From the NCBI GenBank assembly GCA_009836625.1, contig VXVC01000001.1, forward strand, positions 62,001 through 126,000: 64,000 bases of DNA, in the 5' to 3' direction. Below, in pieces: positions 8,910 through 16,785 of the stretch. Source of the stretch: Holophagales bacterium. GTDB lineage: Bacteria > Acidobacteriota > Thermoanaerobaculia > Multivoradales > Multivoraceae. The notes under the pieces are model-generated. The model had not been told where the DNA came from. It worked only from the letters and a program-made list of their open reading frames with translations, and did no database searches. The position numbers and the translations under genes are program-made. Position 1 is the stretch's first letter; each line of letters opens with the position of its first letter.

Positions 8910-9081
8910 CCTGCAGCGGACCGAAGGAGGGGGTCCCTGCGGCCGCTCGCACTTTCCGACTAGATGAGAGTGGAGTGCTCGCTTCGGTCGGCTGCGCTCC
9001 GGTTGGTCGTCGGACGATGAGTGGGCGTCGGCCGTCGCTTGCCTCCAGCCCGCAGGGACCCCTCCTCCGGTCCGCTGCAGG
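8910..9081. repeat. Long imperfect inverted repeat (arms 8910-8942 and 9050-9081)
   Basis: The left arm (33 bases, starting CCTGCAGCGGACCGAAGGAG) is the near-exact reverse complement of the right arm (32 bases, ending CGGTCCGCTGCAGG), differing by one indel and one substitution. The 107-bp interior is not obviously symmetrical. It could be a decayed small mobile element, a structured RNA or the edge of an excised insertion. No transposase is visible and no target-site duplication was recognised. Confidence 0.6.
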
Positions 9082-9156
9082 CTGGAGATCCTCGAGCTGA
9101 GCGTCCGGCTGAGCCTTAGCGGTACTCGACGCAATTGCCTGTGGCGTTCGGACTCC

Positions 9157-9306
9157 TCAACCGCTGAGATACTCAACAGCAAGGTCCGCCGCTTTCCGAC
9201 GGTGCCACTTGCTCGTGTACTGACGCTTTAGAGCGGTCGTGGTCCGATAGCCGACCCTGAGGAGGAGCTCCTCCAGCGGCATGAGCTGATCCTGATAACC
9301 CAACAC
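9157..9306 (-). pseudogene. Possible gene remnant (49 codons), function unknown
   Basis: Read on the minus strand from GTG 9306 (or ATG 9282) to the TGA at 9159-9157, the frame encodes a balanced, protein-like sequence containing QDQLMPLEELLLRVGYRT and KRQYTSKWHRRKAADLAVEY. The frame also stays open further upstream with sensible residues (ERPDVASLRCGVV). Third-position G+C, about two thirds, is lower than in neighbouring genes. I do not recognise a family. It may be the 3' end of a decayed gene, a real small gene, or chance. Confidence 0.3.
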
Positions 9307-9404
9307 GACACCGCATCGCAAGCTAGCGACATCAGGGCGTTCGACGACCTCCAGCCTGCCGCGGACCGCGGCAGGCGGGTGCCGCCGGGCACGCGCCCGC
9401 GCAG

Positions 9405-11501
9405 CTAGCCGTCTTCGTCTTCCCGCTTCGCCTCGGCGATGATCTTCTCCTGGATCTGGCGGGGGACTTCCTCGTAGTGGGAGAAGGCCATCGTGAAGCT
9501 GGAGCGGCCCTGGGTCATCGAGCGGAGGGCGGGGGCGTAGGTGAGCATCTCGGCCATGGGGACGGTGGCCTTGACGATCTGGGCGTTGCCCTTGGCTTCC
9601 ATGCCCTGGGGGCGGCCCCGGCGGGAGGAGAGGTCGCTCATGATGTCGCCCATGAAGTCTTCGGTCGTGTTGATGTCGACTTTCATGACCGGTTCGAGGA
9701 GGGTCGGCGCCGCCCTCGCCATCGCGTCCTTGAAGGCAAGCGAGCCGGCGACCTTGAAGGCCATCTCCGACGAATCGACGTCGTGGTACTTGCCGTCCTG
9801 GAGTCGGACCCGGAAGTTGCCGACCGGGTAGCCGGCCAGGTAGCCGCGGCCAGCCGCTTCGAGCAGTCCCTTCTCGACCGCCGGGCGGTAGTTCTGGGGG
9901 ATGGAGCCGCCGAAGATCTCGTCGACGAACTCGTACTCCTCCGGGGTGGCGACCGGTTCCATCGTGATCGTGCAGTCCGCGAACTGGCCGCGGCCGCCGC
10001 TCTGCTTCTTGTGCCGGCCGTGGCCGACGGCGGTTCTCTTGATCGCTTCCCGGTAGGGCACCTTCGGCGGGTGCAGGATGACCTCGACCTTCGACCGGCT
10101 CTTCAGCTTGGACACCGCGATCTCGACGTGGAGCTGGCCGGCGCCCGAGAGCAGGAACTCCCCGGTCTGGGGGTCGCGGCCGGCGCGGAGGCTGGGATCT
10201 TCCTCGACCAGACGGAGGACGGCTTCGCCGATCTTCTCCTCGTCGCCCTTGGTCTTCGGCTCGATCGCGAACGAGATGGCCGCGACCGGGGCAGAGGGGA
10301 AGTCGAGCTTGACCGGCCGCTCCCGGCTCGTGATCGAGTCGCCCGTCGCGCTGGACTTCAGCTTGGCGACGCCGCCGATGTCGCCCTCGACGAGTCGGGG
10401 AACGTCCTCCCCGTTCTTGCCCTGCATGTGCATGAGGTGGCCGATGCGCTCCGCCTCCTCGCGCCCGGCGTTCCAGTAGACCGTGTCGGAGCCCAGGTTG
10501 CCCGCCACGACGCGCAGAAGGGAGATGCGGCCGGTGAAGGGATCGTTCATCGTCTTGAAGAGGATCGCGCTCACCGGTGCTCCGTCGCCTCGATCCAGTT
10601 CCACGGGTTCGCCGCCGAGATCGGACGCCGGCATCGTCGGCGCGTCCGCCGGCGAGGGCAGGAGCTGGACCACCGCGTCGAGCAGAGCCGAGTTGCCGAT
10701 GCCGTGGCCGCCGGACGACATGGTCACCGGAAACAGGGCACGGGACCTGATCGCGGCCTTGAGCCCCTGGATCAACTGCTCCTGGGTCAGATCGCCGTTC
10801 TCGAAGTAGGCCTCCATCAACTCGTCGTCGCTCTCCGCGACCGCTTCGGTCAGCTTGTTGCGCCAGTCGTCGATCTGGTCCGCGAGTTCCGACGGCGGTT
10901 CGGAGGGCTGGCTCCGGCCGGCGCCGTCCAGGTCGTACGTGTAGGCCTTGCGGCTCAACAGGTCGACGACGCCGGTGAAGTCCTTGCCGGCGCCGATCGG
11001 GATCTGGACAGGCAGGGCCATGCGGTCGAAGTTCTCCTGAAGTTCCGCGATGCAGCCGGTGAAGTCGATGTTGTCGCGGTCCATCTTCGTCAGGTGGAAC
11101 ATCACCGGCTGTTCCATCTCGCCGGCGATCTCCCAGGCCTTTTCGGTCATGACCTGGGTCGGCGAGGCGGCGTTCACGCAGAGAAGGGCGGCGTCCGCGG
11201 CGCGCATGCCGGAACTGCTCTCGTGGACGAAGATGCCGGAACCGGGGCAGTCGATCAGATTGACCTTGTGGAGCGCGGCGCCGGCCGACCAGGGCGTGTA
11301 GCAGACGGCGAGGCCGATCGAGATGCCGCGCCGGACCTCTTCGTCGTCGAAGTCCGTCACCGTGTTGCCGTCTTCGACCCTGTTCTGCCGGTTGAAGACG
11401 CCGCCGGTGTAGAGCAGGCCGGCGAGCAGTGTCGTCTTGCCGGTGTCGTTGTGTCCGACGACGGCGAGGTTGCGTATTTGTTCCGAGTTCTCGAGTTGCA
11501 T
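9405..11501 (-). CDS. Elongation factor G-like GTPase (EF-G paralogue)
   Basis: A 698-residue protein with EF-G domain order: GTPase domain, domain II, then domains III-V. The P-loop is GHNDTGKTTL (residues 16-25), the switch I motif RRGISIG (57-63). The G3 motif reads D84-C-P-G-S88, so the catalytic His of canonical EF-G (DTPGH) is Ser here; the G4 motif is TKMD (138-141) instead of NKMD. This matches the divergent EF-G-2-type subfamily rather than the housekeeping factor. ATG 11501 has GGGAG 5 nt upstream; the frame extends 15 codons further. Its cellular role is uncertain. Confidence 0.85.
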   Translation of the reverse strand: MQLENSEQIRNLAVVGHNDTGKTTLLAGLLYTGGVFNRQNRVEDGNTVTDFDDEEVRRGISIGLAVCYTPWSAGAALHKVNLIDCPGSGIFVHESSSGMRAADAALLCVNAASPTQVMTEKAWEIAGEMEQPVMFHLTKMDRDNIDFTGCIAELQENFDRMALPVQIPIGAGKDFTGVVDLLSRKAYTYDLDGAGRSQPSEPPSELADQIDDWRNKLTEAVAESDDELMEAYFENGDLTQEQLIQGLKAAIRSRALFPVTMSSGGHGIGNSALLDAVVQLLPSPADAPTMPASDLGGEPVELDRGDGAPVSAILFKTMNDPFTGRISLLRVVAGNLGSDTVYWNAGREEAERIGHLMHMQGKNGEDVPRLVEGDIGGVAKLKSSATGDSITSRERPVKLDFPSAPVAAISFAIEPKTKGDEEKIGEAVLRLVEEDPSLRAGRDPQTGEFLLSGAGQLHVEIAVSKLKSRSKVEVILHPPKVPYREAIKRTAVGHGRHKKQSGGRGQFADCTITMEPVATPEEYEFVDEIFGGSIPQNYRPAVEKGLLEAAGRGYLAGYPVGNFRVRLQDGKYHDVDSSEMAFKVAGSLAFKDAMARAAPTLLEPVMKVDINTTEDFMGDIMSDLSSRRGRPQGMEAKGNAQIVKATVPMAEMLTYAPALRSMTQGRSSFTMAFSHYEEVPRQIQEKIIAEAKREDEDG

Positions 11502-11567
11502 CGACGCTCCCGTCGCAGGCGTGGAAACAGCCGCAGAAGATACCACGCGCGCGGCGCTCTTCGGCGC

Positions 11568-12953
11568 TCAGCCGGCCGCTTGCACCTCGGTCGTTCCGAG
11601 CCCGTCGAGCTGCGGCAGGAGCTCGTCCGCGGGGCCGACCGCGACGATCGTCAGGCTTTCGGGAGACAGGTGGCGGCGGCAGACCTCGAGAACGTCTTCG
11701 TCCGAGGTCGCGCGAACCCGTTCAGGCCAGCGGTCGTACTCGTCCCGTTCGAGGTCGAAGACGGCGAGCGTCTGGAGGCGGGATGAGAGGCCCTGGATCG
11801 TCTGCAGCGTGTAGGGAAAGACGCCGACCATGTAGTTGCGGGCGTCGTCGAGTTCGGACGCAACAGGCGGTTCGGCGCACATCCGCTCGACCTCGTCGAT
11901 CGTCTTCCGGCAGGCGGCGCCCGCAACTTCGTTGGCCACCGCTGTCGAGATGACGAAGGGGCCGGGGCCGCGGCGGAAATCGAAGGCGCTCGAGACGCCG
12001 TAGGTGTAGCCGTGCTTCTCCCTGAGAGTGAGGTTCAGCCGGCTCATGAACTTGCCTCCGAGGATGGAGTTCGCCACCTGGAGCCGGACGCGGTCGGGGT
12101 GATGTCGCGGCACGCCGGAGTGACCGATCCGCAGTTCGGCCTGCGCGGCGCCGGGCCGGTCGACGACCACGACGCGACGCGCGGGCGGCGAAGGAGACTC
12201 GGGTTCGAGGCTTTCGGGCCTGGCGTCGAAGCGGCGGGCGTGGGCCCGGAGCTGCGGTTCGACCGTCTCCTCGATCGCCCGGCCCACGCGGCCGCGCCCC
12301 AGATCGCCGACCGCGATCAGGTGGCACGAGCCGGCTGCGAGGGCCCGGTCGTGAAACGCGGCGATGTCCTCGCGGGTGATCGCCGCGGTCGTGCTCCGGT
12401 CGCCGATCGCCGGGTAGGCGTAGGGCGTGGCGCCGTAGATGGCGCGGGCAAAGGCGATCCTGGCCTGCGCGGCCGGGTCCCTGCGACGCCGCTCGATCTC
12501 GGCCAGGCGGCGCCTCCGCCGGCGCTCGACTTCTTCGCCCAGGAAGGCTGGTTCGGCGGCGGCTTCGGAGACCAGCTCCAGGCCGGCGGCGACATCGTCG
12601 GCGCCGATCGTGGTGCCGACGGCCGCGTTCTCCCAGCCGCAGGAAGTCGAGATGGCGGTTCCGAGGTCCTCCGCGGCGGCGGCGAACTCGAGCGCGTCGC
12701 GTACCCTGGTTCCGGCGCCGCGAAGTCCGGCGGTGAACGAGGCGAGGCCGGCGCGCTCGGGACTGTCGAGTTCGCTGCCGCCGGGCATGAGCAGCACGAC
12801 GGTGACCAGGCCGCAGTCCTGAACGTCGAGGGTCCATAAACGGGCGCCGGACTCGAGCTCTTCGACCTCGAAGTTCGGGAAGGAGCAGCTCTTGCCGGGG
12901 CCGGGGACAGGCGGCCGGCCGCGGTCCAGTGTTGCTTGTCCGTTCGCGGTCAC
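11568..12953 (-). CDS. M16 family peptidase-like protein, inactive (non-catalytic) subunit
   Basis: A 461-residue insulinase/processing-peptidase fold protein. At the place of the zinc motif HxxEH it reads LASFTAGLRGAGT, so the zinc ligands are missing, as in beta-type partner subunits. Later parts are typical for M16, e.g. GGKFMSRLNLTLREKHGYTYGVSS near residue 315. GTG 12953 overlaps the stop of the upstream active M16 gene (GTGA), pointing to translational coupling and a heterodimer. No signal peptide is obvious, so it is probably cytoplasmic or periplasmic by another route. Confidence 0.88.
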   Translation of the reverse strand: MTANGQATLDRGRPPVPGPGKSCSFPNFEVEELESGARLWTLDVQDCGLVTVVLLMPGGSELDSPERAGLASFTAGLRGAGTRVRDALEFAAAAEDLGTAISTSCGWENAAVGTTIGADDVAAGLELVSEAAAEPAFLGEEVERRRRRRLAEIERRRRDPAAQARIAFARAIYGATPYAYPAIGDRSTTAAITREDIAAFHDRALAAGSCHLIAVGDLGRGRVGRAIEETVEPQLRAHARRFDARPESLEPESPSPPARRVVVVDRPGAAQAELRIGHSGVPRHHPDRVRLQVANSILGGKFMSRLNLTLREKHGYTYGVSSAFDFRRGPGPFVISTAVANEVAGAACRKTIDEVERMCAEPPVASELDDARNYMVGVFPYTLQTIQGLSSRLQTLAVFDLERDEYDRWPERVRATSDEDVLEVCRRHLSPESLTIVAVGPADELLPQLDGLGTTEVQAAG

Positions 12954-14242
12954 GACTTCGGCACCACGATGATGGCGGCGCGTCGTTCTGCGGCGAGGGC
13001 GCGCCGGGCCAGGTCCCGCACCTGTTCCCGGTCGACCCGGAGCAGGCGCTCGGGTTCGGAGAAGATCCTGGACGGATCGTCGAAGTAGGTCGCCGCGCAG
13101 GACAGGCGGTCGGCGCACAGGGCCAGATCCTGCCGGCTGTCGTGGTGTGCGAGCAGCAGGCTCCGCCGCGCCCGCTCGAGTTCCTCGGCGGTCGGACCGG
13201 CCGACCGGATCGCTTCCACGTGTTCGAGCACCGCCCGTTCGAGGGTTTCGGCGTTCGCCAGGGGGTCCGGCTCGCGGTTCTGGCAGGTGGCGACGATGGC
13301 GAAGGTGGCGCAGATCTCGGTGGGCAGGATGACCGTGGAGACGGACTGCGCGATCTGGCGTTCATAGACGAGGTCGCGATGGAGCCGGCTCATCTTCCCG
13401 GAGGCGAGGATCATCGCCAGCAGCTCGCCGGCGTACCAGTCGTCGCTTCCGTAGCCGTCGACGCACCAGGCGGAGTAGGAGCGCGGCAGTTCGATCGAGT
13501 CCTCGAGGATCTCCCGTGATTCGCCGCGGGGACCGATCTCGCTCGCCTGTTCGACGGCGGGCGGCGCCGGCAAGGGCCCGGACGGTAGCTCCCCGAAGTA
13601 GCGCAGGACCTGCTCGAGAGCGGCTTCGCCGTCAATGTCTCCGGCCAGGGTAAGGACCGCGTTGTTGGGCCGGTACCAGGTGCGGAAGAAGTCCTCGACG
13701 CTGTCGAGGGTAGCGGCCTCCAGATCGTCCATGTAGCCGATCACCGGCCAGGCGTACGGGTGATTGGCGCCGTTGGGGCGCCGGTAGAGGAGTTCGCTCA
13801 GACGTTCCCCGGCCAGGCCGTACGGCTGGTTGTTGACACGCTGCAGGCGCTCGTTCATGACCACCGAGCGCTGGTTCTCGAACTTCGCCTCGGTGAGGGC
13901 CTCGAGCAGGAAGCCCATGCGGTCGGATTCCAGCCAGAGGCCGAGCTCCAGGTGGTTCGCGGGCAGGGTCTCGTAGTAGTTCGTGCGGTCGTACCAGGTC
14001 GAGCCGTTGGCGACGCCGCCGACCTTCTGGATGTGCTCGAAGTGGCCGTTCTCGGACACGTTCGCCGATCCCTGGAACAGCATGTGCTCGAACAGATGCG
14101 CCAGGCCGGTACGGCCCGTCTTCTCGTTCTTCGAACCGACGTGGTACCAGACGTTCACGGCCGCCAGGGGCAGCCGCGGGTCTTCGTGTAGAACGACCCG
14201 CATGCCGTTCTGGAGTTCGTGTTGCTCAAGGTACTCCGACAT
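12950..14242 (-). CDS. M16 family zinc metallopeptidase, catalytic subunit
   Basis: A 430-residue member of the processing-peptidase/insulinase family that degrades or trims peptides. The zinc motif H49-L-F-E52-H53 is intact and a downstream Glu near residue 131 (in NERLQRVNNQPYG) fits the third ligand. The start ATG 14242 gives MSEYLEQHELQNGMRVVLHE, the usual beginning of the first domain, without a signal peptide. Its stop overlaps the start of the inactive partner by 4 bp, so the two are most likely one enzyme. Confidence 0.92.
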   Translation of the reverse strand: MSEYLEQHELQNGMRVVLHEDPRLPLAAVNVWYHVGSKNEKTGRTGLAHLFEHMLFQGSANVSENGHFEHIQKVGGVANGSTWYDRTNYYETLPANHLELGLWLESDRMGFLLEALTEAKFENQRSVVMNERLQRVNNQPYGLAGERLSELLYRRPNGANHPYAWPVIGYMDDLEAATLDSVEDFFRTWYRPNNAVLTLAGDIDGEAALEQVLRYFGELPSGPLPAPPAVEQASEIGPRGESREILEDSIELPRSYSAWCVDGYGSDDWYAGELLAMILASGKMSRLHRDLVYERQIAQSVSTVILPTEICATFAIVATCQNREPDPLANAETLERAVLEHVEAIRSAGPTAEELERARRSLLLAHHDSRQDLALCADRLSCAATYFDDPSRIFSEPERLLRVDREQVRDLARRALAAERRAAIIVVPKS

Positions 14243-14260
14243 CGGCCGCGTAGTGTATGC

Positions 14261-14280
14261 GGCCGGCCCGGGGGCCGGCC
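14261..14280. other. GC-only palindrome between divergent M16 and lexA genes
   Basis: Perfect 9-bp arms GGCCGGCCC and GGGCCGGCC separated by GG, located between the divergent M16 start (14242) and the lexA promoter. It could be a cruciform or hairpin insulating the two transcription units, or simply a local GC-rich repeat. It does not look like a LexA operator of any type I know. Confidence 0.5.
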
Positions 14281-14299
14281 GGTGAAGGGCCGGCGCCGG

Positions 14300-14328
14300 T
14301 TGTCTTACGCTGGGTTTGCGTCTACCAT
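14300..14328 (+). promoter_or_regulatory. Candidate sigma-70-type promoter of lexA
   Basis: TTGTCT (14300-14305), a 17-bp spacer, then TACCAT (14323-14328), each matching the -35/-10 consensus at 4 of 6 positions. The expected transcription start would fall at about 14335, only a few bases before the lexA ATG at 14338, and no Shine-Dalgarno is visible, so the mRNA may be leaderless. No palindromic SOS box is evident in or around it. Confidence 0.4.
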
Positions 14329-14337
14329 TGGCTGTCG

Positions 14338-14961
14338 ATGGACGACTTCCTCACCGAGCGCCAGAAGCAGGTCCTCGATTTCGTCTGCGAGTTCCACCAG
14401 AGGCGGGGTATCGCTCCCACCCACCTGGAGATCCGCCGCCGCTTCGGCTACCGGTCCTACGGCACTGTCCACAAGCACCTGAAGCTCCTGAGGCAGAAGG
14501 GGTACCTGCGCGGCGGCTGGAACCAGAAGCGCGGCCTGGAGTTGACGGAGAAGACGCTGCGCGGCCGGCGTCCTCCTGCGAACTCCGTTCCTTTCCACGG
14601 CCGGATCGCCGCCGGCCGGCCGATCGAGGCGGTTCCGGGCGTCGACGACCTGCCGGTGCCGGAGCACCTGCTCGAGGGCGGCCCGGCCGGCCGCCACTAC
14701 GTCCTCGAGGTAGAGGGGGACTCGATGATCGACGACGGCATCTGCGACGGTGACCTCGTGGTGATCGCTGAACGGGATCAGGCCCAGTCGGGGCAGGTGG
14801 TCGTCGCGCTGATCGACGACGAGGCGACGCTCAAACGCTACTTCCCTGAAGGCGACTCCATCCGGTTGCAGCCGGCGAACCGGGAGATGGAGCCGCTCTA
14901 CGTCGCCGCGGATCGACTCCGCCTCCAGGGGATCGTGGTCGGGCTGATGCGCCGCTACTGA
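14338..14961 (+). CDS. lexA: LexA SOS-response repressor
   Basis: Transcriptional repressor of DNA-damage genes that cleaves itself when RecA filaments form. The 207-residue product has an N-terminal winged helix-turn-helix (FHQRRGIAPTHLEIRRRFGY near residues 19-38) and a C-terminal S24 peptidase-like domain. The cleavage site Ala92-Gly93 (IAAGRPIE), nucleophile Ser129 (GDSM) and general base Lys166 (ATLKRY) are all present. ATG 14338 is chosen because the upstream in-frame extension is not LexA-like. recN at 37164 is a likely target but shows no operator. Confidence 0.96.
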   Translation: MDDFLTERQKQVLDFVCEFHQRRGIAPTHLEIRRRFGYRSYGTVHKHLKLLRQKGYLRGGWNQKRGLELTEKTLRGRRPPANSVPFHGRIAAGRPIEAVPGVDDLPVPEHLLEGGPAGRHYVLEVEGDSMIDDGICDGDLVVIAERDQAQSGQVVVALIDDEATLKRYFPEGDSIRLQPANREMEPLYVAADRLRLQGIVVGLMRRY

Positions 14962-14992
14962 TCGCCGCAGTCGTGCCGTAGCTGTGCGGCGA
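14962..14992. terminator. Bidirectional hairpin between convergent lexA and amidase genes
   Basis: TCGCCGCA (14962-14969) pairs perfectly with TGCGGCGA (14985-14992) across a 15-nt loop in the 33-bp gap between two convergent stop codons. Position fits a shared terminator; there is no U-tract on either side. Confidence 0.45.
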
Positions 14993-14994
14993 CC

Positions 14995-16785
14995 TCAACT
15001 GCCGGCGGTGACGCTGCGCTCGGCTCCCGCGCCGGGCACGCCGTAGTAGGAAAGGACCCCGTTCACGATCGCCTCGGCGACCCGTTGACGGTAGGCGCGG
15101 GTCTTGATCAGGCGCCGATCCTGATCGTTGCTCAGGTTGCAGACCTCGAGCAGGACCTTGGCTGGTATCCGGTTGAAGCGGAGTTGCGCCGGTACGTAGA
15201 CCCGGCGTCCGCGCCAGATCCGATCGCGGATCGGATTATTGTGATGGACGCTCAGGTCGGCGCGGCGGAAGCTGTCGAGCAGGTGCTCGGCGAGATCGCG
15301 CGACAGGCCCTTGCTGGTCGTCCGTTCGGTTCGCGTGAAGGAGACACGGGGTTCGGCCCGGACTTCACGGCGCGTGTTGTACACCCTGCCCGACTTTCCG
15401 TAGTTGTTCGTGATGCCGACCAGACCCGGAATGTAGACCATGGCGCCGTTCAGCGACGGGTGCAGCGAATCCGCGTGAATCGAGATGAAGATGACCTGAC
15501 TGGGCTCGGCGCCGGCCTGGCGGCTCTGCCGGTAGATCGAGTTCGACAGGTACCACCGGAAGTTCGTCGCCACCGCCGCGTTGTCGATGCGGTACGGGGG
15601 GTTCGTGAGCACCGCGTGTCCACGGGAATGCGGCAGCACGTCGCTGTTCTGGATCCGGAACGTGGCGCCATCACGCGTGGTCGGCACGACAGCGGCGGCC
15701 GTGCGGCTCTCCAGGATCCGTTTGGTGCGCAGCATGATGTCGTAGACGTAGGCGCTCTCCCAGATGCCGCCGACAGGCGCCCCGGTGTCGCGGCCGCCGT
15801 GGCCGGCGTCGAGCACCACCGTGACCCCGTCGAGATCGAGGGCCAGCAGTTCGTTCTCGATCTGCTCGGAGGCGGAGCGCTGCGCTTCCCACTCCTGCCG
15901 TTGCGGATGATCGGGTGGCAGATACCGGGCCGAGAGCAGGTCGAGCGGGATCTTGACCTCGTAGCCGACGGGGAGGTCGCGCACATCGCGGATCGCGTTG
16001 CGCTCCCTGATCTGATCGACCAGTTCGTTCACGTCGGCGGCGAGGAGCCGGCCGGTGAAGCGCATGACGACGCTGGAGTAGAGGGCTTCACCGGCTCTCA
16101 GCCGGTAGCTGGCGTAGTCGCCCTGCGCGTCGGAGGCATAGCGGACGAAGGGCCCGTCGGCACTGAAGGAACCGGCTCCGGAATCCGCCGCCGTGACCAC
16201 CTGGCGGGTTGCTGCGGCAGGCAGCATGCCGGCATAGGGCTCCGAGAGCGTGTCGCGCGGGATGAGAATGACCTGACCGGGTCGGATGACGTTGCTGGTC
16301 AGGTTGTTCGCCCGCCGCAGAGTCCGGTGGTTCTCGCCCGAGCCGGTGAACCACTCCGCGATGCTCCACAGGCTCTCCGACCTGGCGCCGCGCGAGGCGG
16401 AGGCGACACGGTGTCGCCAGCCTTCGGCGGTGGGCTGGTCCCTCGGCAGCAGGGCGCGAATGACGGCTTGCCGGTGTCGCGCGGGCAGCAGCTCAAAGGG
16501 CACCTTGTACCGGACGCCGCGACGGAGTCGTTGGACGCCTCCGTTCGCCCGGCTCAGGGCTGAGGCGTGCCGTGAGTTGCCGCAGAGCCGCTCAGCGAAC
16601 GCCAGCAGACCTTCGTTGCGCCGTGGCTTCGCCTCGATGTGGATCCTGCCGGAGGCGGCCAGTACCGCGACCGGACTCGGCGATCCGATCTCCGGCACGG
16701 CCATGCGCCGGGTGGCCGCGTCGCCCGTCGCGGGCAGGAGCACGGCAAGGACGACGGCCACGACGACGGAGGCGCGCACGCTCAT
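14995..16785 (-). CDS. Secreted N-acetylmuramoyl-L-alanine amidase with LysM-like region
   Basis: Cleaves the amide bond between MurNAc and the stem peptide in periplasmic murein. The 596-residue product has a signal peptide (hydrophobic VVVAVVLAVLLPATGDA), an N-terminal region with LysM-like segments (e.g. ESLWSIAEWF then NVIRPGQVILIPRDTL), and a C-terminal amidase_3 domain with the zinc motifs VVLDAGHGGRDTGA, WESAYVYDI and FISIHADS. ATG 16785 overlaps the gatA stop (ATGA). The pairing with gatA is a frequent-overlap arrangement, not evidence of shared function. Confidence 0.93.
   Translation of the reverse strand: MSVRASVVVAVVLAVLLPATGDAATRRMAVPEIGSPSPVAVLAASGRIHIEAKPRRNEGLLAFAERLCGNSRHASALSRANGGVQRLRRGVRYKVPFELLPARHRQAVIRALLPRDQPTAEGWRHRVASASRGARSESLWSIAEWFTGSGENHRTLRRANNLTSNVIRPGQVILIPRDTLSEPYAGMLPAAATRQVVTAADSGAGSFSADGPFVRYASDAQGDYASYRLRAGEALYSSVVMRFTGRLLAADVNELVDQIRERNAIRDVRDLPVGYEVKIPLDLLSARYLPPDHPQRQEWEAQRSASEQIENELLALDLDGVTVVLDAGHGGRDTGAPVGGIWESAYVYDIMLRTKRILESRTAAAVVPTTRDGATFRIQNSDVLPHSRGHAVLTNPPYRIDNAAVATNFRWYLSNSIYRQSRQAGAEPSQVIFISIHADSLHPSLNGAMVYIPGLVGITNNYGKSGRVYNTRREVRAEPRVSFTRTERTTSKGLSRDLAEHLLDSFRRADLSVHHNNPIRDRIWRGRRVYVPAQLRFNRIPAKVLLEVCNLSNDQDRRLIKTRAYRQRVAEAIVNGVLSYYGVPGAGAERSVTAGS

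Larger units (their letters stand above)
8838..9404. other. 567-bp gene-poor spacer
   Basis: This is the only stretch over 300 bp without a confident gene. It separates the rplQ end from the 3' end of the EF-G-like gene on the other strand. It holds two short TTC-loop hairpins just after rplQ (8842-8858 and 8870-8884), a 32/33-bp inverted repeat with arms 112 bp apart in between, and a minus-strand reading frame at 9157-9306 with protein-like composition. The base composition around 9120-9330 is visibly less G+C rich than the flanking genes. Confidence 0.7.

Noticed and set aside
8840-9100. 86-codon plus-strand frame starting with a Tat/lipoprotein-like sequence (RRVFLAAFGGSV ... VAPAC)
   Set aside because: The apparent signal is produced by the two terminator-like hairpins and the inverted repeat; the rest of the frame is not protein-like and there is no ribosome-binding site.
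9477-11786. 769-codon open frame antisense to the EF-G-like gene
   Set aside because: Same high-GC mirror effect; the minus strand encodes clear GTPase motifs.
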